NCBI RefSeq assembly: GCF_001613545.1
Contig: NZ_BDCO01000002.1
Span: 2,914,001 to 2,978,000, forward strand
Reading direction: 5' to 3'
Source of the DNA: Terrimicrobium sacchariphilum
GTDB taxonomy: Bacteria > Verrucomicrobiota > Verrucomicrobiia > Chthoniobacterales > Terrimicrobiaceae
Length of the DNA: 64,000 nucleotides
Shown here one piece after another: positions 32,944 through 40,345 of the stretch (positions are counted from its first letter, which is position 1; every line of letters begins with the position of its first letter). The notes beneath the pieces were generated by a model. That model did no database searches and was not told the DNA's origin. It saw only the letters and a list, made by a program, of their open reading frames with translations. The translations under genes were made by a program, and so were the position numbers.

Positions 32944-34551
32944 GGACCGGGCATACCGTCCGATGAGACGGTGGAGACGCCGATCCTCCAGGTCGAAATC
33001 ATACTCAATCCTTTTGCGCATCTCCTCGGAGATCTCTCCGCGGGAACGCATCTCGGCAAGGCGGAGACGGATATTCTGAAACAACTCCGGGAAAACCGTC
33101 ATGTCGCAATCGAATATGCTCTCCGTCTGAAGCTGCGGAGACTCGATGCGAATCTGCAGGTGATGCGCCCGCTGCGCATAGTTGTCCCGCCATAGACGCA
33201 GTGAGGCCTTTTCCGCCTCGTCGGTCTTGGTGGCGATGATCCGCTCGATCTGATCCACCAGCCACTGCATGATGGCGAGCCGGGCCCGGGCCTCACCCAG
33301 ATAAGTCTCGGCCTCCTCCTCGACCTTCAGCTTGCGCATCAACCAAGGCAGGGAGAGACCTTGAAAAACCAGGGTCACAAAGATCACCGAAAAGGTCAGG
33401 AAAAGGATGAGATGCCGGAAGGGAAACGGCTCCCCTGTGGCCGTGGTCTCGGGCAGCGCCATCGCCGCGGCCAGGGAAACCACCCCCCGCATCCCGGCCC
33501 AGGAGGCCGCGATCAACTCCCGCCACGGCAAGCGCTCCTGTCGGCGCACCTCGGCAAAAAGTATCCGCTGGAGAAGCGCGAGGGGAAAAATCCATGCAAA
33601 CCGGATCGCAATCACGACCAGGGAAACTCCGATACCCAGGAGGATGAGAATCACGGGATTCCAATCGCCCGCCAGGCCCGCCCAGATTGCCGGAAACTGG
33701 AGACCGATAAGAATAAAAACGATGCCATTGAGCAGGTAGTCAATGAACCGCCAGATTGTTTCCCGCTGGAGTCGGTTTTCCGGTGAAAGAGTTTCCCAGG
33801 CGTGATGTCCCAGGTGCAGGCCCGCAGTGACGACGGCCAGCACGCCGGAGCAGCCAAAATGCTCGCACGGCAGATAGGCGATGTAGGGAGTCAAAATGGT
33901 CAAGGTGACCTGGACAGCCGAATCCGAGAGCTCTCGATGGACATACGCAACAACCCAGCCCACAACCCAGCCAAACGCCACGCCTCCCAGAGACTCCCAG
34001 ACAAAATCCCCGCCCGCCTGGGACAGGGAAAACGATCCTGTCACGACCGCAACCACGGCGAACTGATAGGCAACCAGCCCGCTGGAGTCATTGATCAGGC
34101 TTTCACCTTCCAGGATCGTCGACAGACGCTTGGGCACCCGGAGATTCTTCAGCACCGAATTGGCCGCGACCGCATCCGGTGGTGAGACAATCGCCCCGAG
34201 GACGAATCCAGTCGCCAGAGTCATGCCCGGAATGATCCAGTGCGCAGCATACCCCACCCCCACCATCGTGGCCAAGACGAGTCCGATCGCGAGGGCGAAG
34301 ATGGGAATGAGATTCGCCCGAAAATCCTCCCACGGGAAATTCCATGCCGCCGAGAAAATGAGGGGTGGCAGAAAGATGATGAGCACCAGCTCCGGATCGA
34401 GCTTCACCAACGGGAGATTGGGGAAGAAGGCGATACCCAGACCGGCGATGACAAGCAGGATGGGAAAGGGAAAACGCAACCTCTCTGCAACCACCGAGAG
34501 CACCCCGACAAGGCCGAGGAGCAGGAGGAGCGTCTCAATTTTCTCTACCAT
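32926..34551 (-). CDS. CPA1-family Na+/H+ antiporter
   Basis: A 541-residue protein with about 12 membrane helices in residues 1-420 and a hydrophilic C-terminal tail of about 120 residues. Family marks are GAIVSPPDAVAANSVL (the 'PPDA' region near the ion-binding Asp), ESLINDSSGLVAYQF with the Asn-Asp pair, and AGMRGVVSLAAAMALPE. It exchanges cytoplasmic Na+ or K+ for protons and helps pH and salt homeostasis. It is divergent from the AsnC-like gene at 34634 with 82 bases between, and convergent with the Mpv17-like gene. Confidence 0.92.
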   Translation of the reverse strand: MVEKIETLLLLLGLVGVLSVVAERLRFPFPILLVIAGLGIAFFPNLPLVKLDPELVLIIFLPPLIFSAAWNFPWEDFRANLIPIFALAIGLVLATMVGVGYAAHWIIPGMTLATGFVLGAIVSPPDAVAANSVLKNLRVPKRLSTILEGESLINDSSGLVAYQFAVVAVVTGSFSLSQAGGDFVWESLGGVAFGWVVGWVVAYVHRELSDSAVQVTLTILTPYIAYLPCEHFGCSGVLAVVTAGLHLGHHAWETLSPENRLQRETIWRFIDYLLNGIVFILIGLQFPAIWAGLAGDWNPVILILLGIGVSLVVIAIRFAWIFPLALLQRILFAEVRRQERLPWRELIAASWAGMRGVVSLAAAMALPETTATGEPFPFRHLILFLTFSVIFVTLVFQGLSLPWLMRKLKVEEEAETYLGEARARLAIMQWLVDQIERIIATKTDEAEKASLRLWRDNYAQRAHHLQIRIESPQLQTESIFDCDMTVFPELFQNIRLRLAEMRSRGEISEEMRKRIEYDFDLEDRRLHRLIGRYARSSAPKR

Positions 34552-34633
34552 TGCCGAGGCACATTAGCTCACCATATTGGCAGGTCAAAGACCTTGCACT
34601 CTGGCTTTCTTGTGCGCATTATTAGAAAATATT

Positions 34634-35749
34634 ATGATTCCCATCGAGCATACCGATCCCGTCAATACGAAGATTCTCTCCGTCTCCGAGGATAAAATCA
34701 CGGGATTCGTCCGGGAACCTTTCCAGGAAATCGCCAATCGTTGCGACCTTCCTCTCGACACCGTATTGGAGCGCATTCGTACCATGCTGGCCGCCGGAAC
34801 GATTCGCCGGGTCCGCCAGACCCTCCTCGCCACCAACCTCGCCGAAGGCGCGCTTGTGGCGTGGCGAGTACCTGAGAGTCAGCTCGACGCCGCATTTGAG
34901 GACATGTTCCAAAACGATCCCTACACGGGGCACGTCGTCGTTCGGTCCACTGAGGCGAACATTCCGGGCAAGGCGTTCAAACTTTGGACCACACTGAAGG
35001 TGCCGGCAGGGTATTCCCTCGATGCGCATTGCGAAATCCTGATGCGCCGCACGGGTGCGGATGCTTATCGCCTCATGCCAGCGAAGGGGATTTTCGCTCT
35101 CGGCGTCGGCCATGTCCGCCGCTCCAAGATCCAGCCCGGCGACCGCTGCGAAGGTCCCGCCAAGATGCACAAGGTCGAGACGATCAAGCTGACCGACCAC
35201 GAGTGGCGCATCCTGACCGTCCTCAAAAGGGAATTCGCCCCGGACGAGATTTGCGAACCCGCCTGGACAAAACGCGCCGCCGAGGCAGGCGTGAGCCTTG
35301 ACGAGTTCTTCGCCGTCGCAGAATCCCTCGCCGCGAGAAAGCTGGTGGGCCGGTTCTCCACCTTCCTGGAGCATGTCAAACCAAACCAGAGCGGAGCGCG
35401 GGTGACCCGCTTCAACGCGCTCTTTCATTGGGCTGTTCCCCCGGGCCGCGAGATCGAGGCTGGCAGCGAAGTCGGCCGCCATGAGGTCCTGACCCACTGC
35501 TACTGGCGCGATGGAGGTCCGGAATTCAATAATGTCAACATCATGGCCGTGGCCCACGGCACCGATCGCGAGCGCGTGCTCGAGCACAAGGCCGCGATCG
35601 ATCGCCACCTCGAGGAGGCCAGCATCCCGGTTACCTATACCAATGTCTTTTGGGGAGGACGCAGCGAAATCAAACCCTCCGAGATCTCCCCTATCGCTTA
35701 TGAGGAGTGGCTTCGCAAGAACTCCGCTCCGTCATTGACCAACGCCTGA
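34634..35749 (+). CDS. Two-domain AsnC-like protein, siroheme-decarboxylase (AhbA/AhbB)-like
   Basis: A 371-residue protein that looks like two fused Lrp/AsnC-type units. The first unit has a helix-turn-helix (PFQEIANRCDLPLDTVLERI ... GTIRRVRQTL). The second begins at about residue 195 with KLTDHEWRILTVLKREFAPD and continues RKLVGRFSTFLEHVKPNQSG then ALFHWAVPPG ... HEVLTHCYWRDGG. The 'R-F-x-x-x-L-x-H-x-K ... W-x-V-P ... HCY-x-R' series resembles AhbA/AhbB and NirDLGH, which decarboxylate siroheme in alternative heme or heme d1 synthesis. No other heme genes are near. It could instead be a regulator. The ATG at 34634 is taken because the upstream extension is not protein-like. Confidence 0.55.
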   Translation: MIPIEHTDPVNTKILSVSEDKITGFVREPFQEIANRCDLPLDTVLERIRTMLAAGTIRRVRQTLLATNLAEGALVAWRVPESQLDAAFEDMFQNDPYTGHVVVRSTEANIPGKAFKLWTTLKVPAGYSLDAHCEILMRRTGADAYRLMPAKGIFALGVGHVRRSKIQPGDRCEGPAKMHKVETIKLTDHEWRILTVLKREFAPDEICEPAWTKRAAEAGVSLDEFFAVAESLAARKLVGRFSTFLEHVKPNQSGARVTRFNALFHWAVPPGREIEAGSEVGRHEVLTHCYWRDGGPEFNNVNIMAVAHGTDRERVLEHKAAIDRHLEEASIPVTYTNVFWGGRSEIKPSEISPIAYEEWLRKNSAPSLTNA

Positions 35750-35760
35750 ACAGGCGCAGG

Positions 35761-35785
35761 GCGAGCCGTCTATTGGGCGGCTCGC
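35761..35785. terminator. Hairpin downstream of the AsnC-like gene
   Basis: GCGAGCCG (35761-35768) and CGGCTCGC (35778-35785) form an 8-base-pair stem with a 9-base loop, followed on the plus strand by TCGATTTTC. It lies 12 bases after the stop at 35749 and inside the 3' end of the minus-strand lipoprotein gene. The weak T-run makes it a tentative terminator. Confidence 0.4.
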
Positions 35786-35934
35786 TCGATTTTCTGGCCG
35801 ACATTCTCAATGCCGGAGCCGACATCGTAAACTGCATTGTCGACACTACGGCCAGCTCGTTGAGCCGGACCGCCCGGACCACTACATGCGACCAGGGCCA
35901 ACGTAGAACAAAGAAGAATAAGTCGGATGATCAT
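35770..35934 (-). CDS. Entericidin-like small lipoprotein
   Basis: Reading the minus strand from the ATG at 35934 gives a 54-residue protein with a lipoprotein signal peptide (MIIRLILLCSTLALVAC) and lipobox LVAC followed by SGPGGPAQ. The mature part is short and polar and ends in VGSGIENVGQKIERAAQ. The layout and the 'A-G-x-x-V-x ... G-x-x-I-E-x-A-A-x' ending resemble the entericidin A/B family of small outer-membrane lipoproteins. It lies 9 bases after the stop of smc on the same strand and is convergent with the AsnC-like gene. Confidence 0.65.
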   Translation of the reverse strand: MIIRLILLCSTLALVACSGPGGPAQRAGRSVDNAVYDVGSGIENVGQKIERAAQ

Positions 35935-35943
35935 AACGATTTC

Positions 35944-38900
35944 CTAGGAAATCGTTCCTGGTTTGTCATCCGGATTCTCCCGATTGGCACTTTCTCCCGC
36001 AGGATCGGCAGACAGGTCAACAAGCACCGTCTCTTCGATTTCCGGCTCGGCAGAGAGGTCGACGAGGACAGTCTCTCGCGACTGCTCTCCGACCGGCGCT
36101 GCGGACAAATCCACAAGCACGGTCTCCTCGGCCTCTGGCTCAACCGAGGCAGGTTCTGCCGACAGGTCGACCAGCACGCTTTCCTGGGGCTCTTCACCGA
36201 GCGGCTCAGCAGAAAGGTCTACCAATACGGTTTCCTCAACCACCTGCGCATCGTCAACCGGGTCGGCCGATAGATCAACCAGAACCGTCTCCTCCTCGGG
36301 GGAGTCCTTATTCTCGGATTCCGCGCCAGCAGAGAGATCGACTTGAGCCGTTTCCTCCGACTCTTCATCAGCCACGAGCACATTGCTCTGCACCGAAGCC
36401 GCGGAGTCCTCCGCTTTCCCGTCGGTCGCGGCTCCAAACTCGGCTCGTTCGCGCTCGCTCTGGAGGTCGCCGTGTTTGCCGAAGACCTCGGCCACGCTCT
36501 TGGGCTGTTCGATGCCCTTCGCCGCGCTCTCCTCCTTGGTGGTAAACTTGACGCTCACGAGCTTGCTCACGCCATGCTCCTCCATCGTCACACCATACAG
36601 CATGTCGGCGCGGCTGATCGTGCGCTTGTTGTGCGTGATGACCACGAACTGGCTCTGGCCGACGAAGCGGTCGAGGATCTTGACGAATCGGCTGATGTTT
36701 GACTCATCCAGCGGCGCATCCATCTCGTCCAGCACGCAGAACGGGCTGGGCTTCACCATGTAGATGGCGAAAAGAAGGGCCACGGCCGTCATGGTGCGTT
36801 CGCCGCCGGAAAGCAGCGAAATGCTCTGGAGTTGCTTACCGGGAGGCTTGGCGATGATCTCGATACCGCACTCGAGCGGATCGCTATCATCCATGAGCAT
36901 GAGATTCGCGCGACCACCACCAAACAGTTCGTTGAACATGAACTGGAAGTTCTCGCGGATCTTCACGAACGTCTCGGCGAAGAGTTCCTTCGTGGTGCGG
37001 TTGATCTTGGAAATGACCTCAAGCAGCTCCGTCTTGGAGTTCACGAGATCCTCGTTCTGCTTCTCCAGGAAATTCTGGCGCTGTTCGAGTTCCTCGTACT
37101 CCTGAATGGCTTCCAGGTTCACCGGACCCATCGAGTCGATACGCTCGGTCAGCTCGGCCACGAGTTCCTCGATGCGATCCCAGTTCAGCGGTTCCTGAGG
37201 CTCAGTCGGGAGCTCCGGAGATTCCTCCGATGGAGCTTCCGGGGCCGGGGCCTCCTGAGCAACCTCGCCACCATCTACCGCGGCAACATCGCCTCCGGAA
37301 TTCCGCTTCTTGATGCGCTCACGATAAGCACAGACAAGACCGTAGGCGTCGGGTTCAAAAGCCTCCAGGTCCGTCTGGTAGCGCTGGGACACATGGTTGC
37401 GCAAATTTTCCATGCGCATTTCCACCTGGGCGATACGAACCTCCAGGCGGCCACGCTGCTCCTGCAATTGCACGAGATTCTGCCGAGCGGCGCGGAGGGC
37501 GATTTCGATAGCCTCAGCCTCGCCGTAAACCTCCGAGCGAGCCGCGACGAGTGCCGCCCCCTGTGTCTCCAGCGACATCACCTCTTCCTGCCATTCCCCG
37601 ATCGAGGATTGCAGGGTGGCGCTTTCCGCCTGGAGCGAGTCAATACGAGCCTCGTAGTTGGAGATATCCTGTCGACGGGCATCGAGAAGCTCGGCGAGCT
37701 CCGCGAGACGCGCCGACATCGGGCCGCGCTGGCGGCTGAGATTTTCCTGCTGCTGGCGCTCGGTAGCCACGCGCACGCGCACCTCGTTCAACTGCTCGAC
37801 GGCGACGTTTTCGCGCTCGCGTACGATGAGGATGTTATTCTCAGCATCGGAGCGGCGCACCCGGGCCTGCTCGATGGTGGACGCGACCTCGGCAATGTTC
37901 ATCTCGAGGTTCTGCACGTGGGCGAGGCTGGCGCGGAGCGATTCGCTCAACTGTACAGTCTCGCGGGCAAAGGATTCGCGACGGGTCTCAAGGTCGCTGT
38001 ATTGACGCTCCGCCAGCTTCTTTTCGTTCTGGATGGCGGCGCTTTCCACCTGAGCACGCTGCAAGGCATCGCGCGAGGCGAGCAAGCGATCCTGCGCATC
38101 GTCGAGCGCCTGCATGGCCTCGGAACGTGTGTTGGAATGCACCTCCAGCTTTTGAATGACCAGCGTAAGGGCTTCATCGAGTTCCGCGATCTGGGCCTTG
38201 CGTACCAGCGTTGACTGTCCGGAATTTTCCCCCGAGGCACCACCTCGCACGATACCGTCACGAGTGATCAGTTCTCCCGCCAGCGTCACCACACCGAGAT
38301 ACGGATGCTGCGCCTTGATTCGAAACGCAGCTTCCAGGTTTTCAACCACGGCGATATCGGCGAGCAAAGCCATCGCAAAAGCGCGGGCATCGCCCTCCGC
38401 ATTTACGCAGGAGGAGGCCCAAGTAATCGCACCCTCCGGGAGGATGTCGCCCTTTTGCTCACTCGGGCGAATCCACTCGCTCGGGATGAGTGCAGCCTTG
38501 CCGAGCTTTTTTCCCGCGAGTGTCGCCAAGGCCGCCTCGGCGACCATGGAATCCTTGAAGATAATCGCCTGCAGCGAGGAACCCAGGGCGGCCTCGATGG
38601 CAGGAATGAAGCGCTGCTCGACCTGAATATTGTCTGCCAGCGCACCCTGAATGGCGGGACGGTAAAAATTCGGATCGTCCAGGCCGCGCAGGACGGTCTG
38701 CGTGCCCTCATCGTACCCCTCGCCCTGCTCCTGCAGCTGGCGGAGCACCTCGAGGCGGGACTCAATGCCCGTAGCCTCGCGGGAGATGGCATTCATCGCA
38801 TTCTCGGCATTCTGCCGCGCCAACTGAGCGCCTTCATAGGCAGACTGGGCCTCGGATTGCTCGATCTGGGAAAACTCGACGGTGTGAACCGAGGCCTCTT

Positions 38901-40230
38901 CGCGATGGCGGATTTCCTCCAGGCGGGCCTGAAGTTCGCCGACGGCCTGGGCGGCAGCCTCTGCCTCACCCTGCAACAGGCGGAGACGGGTTTCTCCTGC
39001 CTCACGGCGTCCTGCCGCAGCGGAAATGTCATTACGGAGCGAGCCGAGACGCCCCTCGTGCCGCGAGATCTCCGAGTTGATCTCCTGAATCTGGCGCTCG
39101 GCGACAATGCGCTCCTCGCGAGCCATCCGCACGCGATCCGTATGCTCGTTCAGCGTGGTTTCATGATCCTGGAGCGTAGCGATCATCTGCTCCAGCAGAA
39201 TGTCGGTCTGCTCAATCTGCTCCTGCTGGGCGCGGATTTTTTCCTCGGCTGCCGCGATGTCGAGGCGATGGCGATCGATCAGGGTCGACGCCTCTTCGCA
39301 CCGCTCGGCATTCGTCGAGATACGATTTTCGGCGGAAAAAACCCGATTGCGGAGATTCTGGATGCTCTCTCGCAACTCCCCCATCTGGCCGTCGAGTTCG
39401 TCAATACGAGCACGGTAGCCGGAGAGTTCTGCCTCCTGCTGTGCGATCTCGGTCTCATGAACACCGCGGGTCGACTCGCCCTGGTCGAGCTGCTGGCGGA
39501 TGGTGGTGAGTTCCTCGGAGAGTTGTCGATAGTTCTTGTGCGAAAGGTGGACGTCAAAAACCCGGAGGTCCTGCATGAAGGACTGATAACGGCGAGCCTT
39601 GGAAGCCTGCCGCTGAAGGGAGCCGATCTGGCGCCGCACCTCCTTGATGATATCCTGGACGCGGAGAAGATTGGCCTCGGTATACTCCAGTTTGCGGAGG
39701 GCCTCTTTTTTTTGGGCCTTGTACTTGGTAATACCAGCCGCCTCTTCAAAGATGGCGCGACGATCCTCCGGCCGGCTGCTCAGGATGAGATCGATCTTTC
39801 CCTGCTCCATGATGGAGTAGGCACTGCGGCCCACACCCGTATCCATGAAGAGCTGGTGAATGTCCTTGAGGCGACAGGGGGTCTTGTTGAGAAAATACTC
39901 GCTCTTCCCATCGCGATAGACGCGTCGGGTGATGCAGACTTCGTTCCAGTCCACGCCGAGTTCTTTTTCGCACTCGGCAAAGGTCAGCGACACCTCGGCC
40001 ATACCCAGCGCTTGACGGCTGTCCGTACCGCTGAAAATGACGTCGGACATTTCCCCGCCCCGGAGCGCTTTTGCAGATTGCTCACCCAGCACCCAACGCA
40101 TAGCGTCGAGGACATTCGATTTGCCACAGCCGTTCGGACCCACGACGGCGGTCACGCCGCGATGGAAATTCAAAATCGTTCGCGGCGCGAACGACTTAAA
40201 GCCGAGCATTTCGAGGGATTGAAGATACAT
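35944..40230 (-). CDS. smc: Chromosome segregation protein SMC with repeat-bearing C-terminal extension
   Basis: A 1428-residue SMC, against the usual 1150-1190. The N-terminal head has Walker A GPNGCGKSN (31-39). Long coiled coils flank a hinge at about 500-670 (VEQRFIPAIEAALGSS ... DGIVRGGASGENSG). The C-terminal head has signature LSGGERT (about 1140-1146) and Walker B FCVLDEMDAPLD. The head ends near residue 1230 and about 200 extra acidic residues follow, with seven VDLSA-type repeats. A Pro/Glu-rich insert interrupts the second coil near residue 975-1015. SMC holds and loops chromosomal DNA. The ATG at 40230 is preferred over 40263 because AGGAGG precedes it. Confidence 0.95.
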   Translation of the reverse strand: MYLQSLEMLGFKSFAPRTILNFHRGVTAVVGPNGCGKSNVLDAMRWVLGEQSAKALRGGEMSDVIFSGTDSRQALGMAEVSLTFAECEKELGVDWNEVCITRRVYRDGKSEYFLNKTPCRLKDIHQLFMDTGVGRSAYSIMEQGKIDLILSSRPEDRRAIFEEAAGITKYKAQKKEALRKLEYTEANLLRVQDIIKEVRRQIGSLQRQASKARRYQSFMQDLRVFDVHLSHKNYRQLSEELTTIRQQLDQGESTRGVHETEIAQQEAELSGYRARIDELDGQMGELRESIQNLRNRVFSAENRISTNAERCEEASTLIDRHRLDIAAAEEKIRAQQEQIEQTDILLEQMIATLQDHETTLNEHTDRVRMAREERIVAERQIQEINSEISRHEGRLGSLRNDISAAAGRREAGETRLRLLQGEAEAAAQAVGELQARLEEIRHREEASVHTVEFSQIEQSEAQSAYEGAQLARQNAENAMNAISREATGIESRLEVLRQLQEQGEGYDEGTQTVLRGLDDPNFYRPAIQGALADNIQVEQRFIPAIEAALGSSLQAIIFKDSMVAEAALATLAGKKLGKAALIPSEWIRPSEQKGDILPEGAITWASSCVNAEGDARAFAMALLADIAVVENLEAAFRIKAQHPYLGVVTLAGELITRDGIVRGGASGENSGQSTLVRKAQIAELDEALTLVIQKLEVHSNTRSEAMQALDDAQDRLLASRDALQRAQVESAAIQNEKKLAERQYSDLETRRESFARETVQLSESLRASLAHVQNLEMNIAEVASTIEQARVRRSDAENNILIVRERENVAVEQLNEVRVRVATERQQQENLSRQRGPMSARLAELAELLDARRQDISNYEARIDSLQAESATLQSSIGEWQEEVMSLETQGAALVAARSEVYGEAEAIEIALRAARQNLVQLQEQRGRLEVRIAQVEMRMENLRNHVSQRYQTDLEAFEPDAYGLVCAYRERIKKRNSGGDVAAVDGGEVAQEAPAPEAPSEESPELPTEPQEPLNWDRIEELVAELTERIDSMGPVNLEAIQEYEELEQRQNFLEKQNEDLVNSKTELLEVISKINRTTKELFAETFVKIRENFQFMFNELFGGGRANLMLMDDSDPLECGIEIIAKPPGKQLQSISLLSGGERTMTAVALLFAIYMVKPSPFCVLDEMDAPLDESNISRFVKILDRFVGQSQFVVITHNKRTISRADMLYGVTMEEHGVSKLVSVKFTTKEESAAKGIEQPKSVAEVFGKHGDLQSERERAEFGAATDGKAEDSAASVQSNVLVADEESEETAQVDLSAGAESENKDSPEEETVLVDLSADPVDDAQVVEETVLVDLSAEPLGEEPQESVLVDLSAEPASVEPEAEETVLVDLSAAPVGEQSRETVLVDLSAEPEIEETVLVDLSADPAGESANRENPDDKPGTIS
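36001..36354 (-). repeat. Seven VDLSA-centred peptide repeats at the SMC C-terminus
   Basis: Consensus ETVLVDLSA(E/D)P occurs six times, once as ESVLVDLSAEP, and a seventh more divergent copy reads ETAQVDLSAGA. Units are spaced about 13-22 residues apart by acidic, Pro/Glu/Gln-rich linkers. Codons differ between copies (for example VDLSA is GTTGACCTGTCTGCC, GTGGATTTGTCCGCA, GTAGACCTTTCTGCT and GTTGATCTATCGGCC), so the peptide is conserved while the DNA is not. Confidence 0.92.
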
Positions 40231-40233
40231 GAG

Positions 40234-40240
40234 ACCTCCT
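40234..40240 (-). promoter_or_regulatory. Ribosome-binding site deciding the smc start
   Basis: On the minus strand AGGAGGT lies 3-4 bases before the ATG at 40230. The alternative in-frame start at 40263 has no such site, so the shorter SMC starting MYLQSLEMLGFKSF is preferred. Confidence 0.8.
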
Positions 40241-40254
40241 CTAGGGTTAGGTCC

Positions 40255-40288
40255 GCCCACCAATAGGAGTGGGCAAAAACCTTGGCAA
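40255..40288 (-). promoter_or_regulatory. Candidate smc promoter with overlapping palindrome
   Basis: On the minus strand TTGCCA (40288-40283) is followed after 17 bases by TATTGG (40265-40260), a moderate sigma-70-like pair about 30 bases before the smc ATG. An inverted repeat GCCCAC-N8-GTGGGC (40255-40274) overlaps the -10 element and could be an operator or a hairpin in the leader. The call is by eye only. Confidence 0.35.
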
Positions 40289-40345
40289 GTAAAAACACTA
40301 TATATTGTGGTCTCCTTTTGAGACTCGCGCTACCTATTGAGTTTT

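Noticed and set aside
35961-36350. Possible CRISPR-like or DNA-level tandem array at the smc 3' end
   Set aside because: The repeat units vary in length and at most synonymous positions. The regularity is in the peptide, not the DNA.
38305-40266. 653-codon plus-strand frame opposite smc
   Set aside because: Length alone is not evidence at this GC content. The minus-strand frame is a full SMC with heads, coils and hinge.
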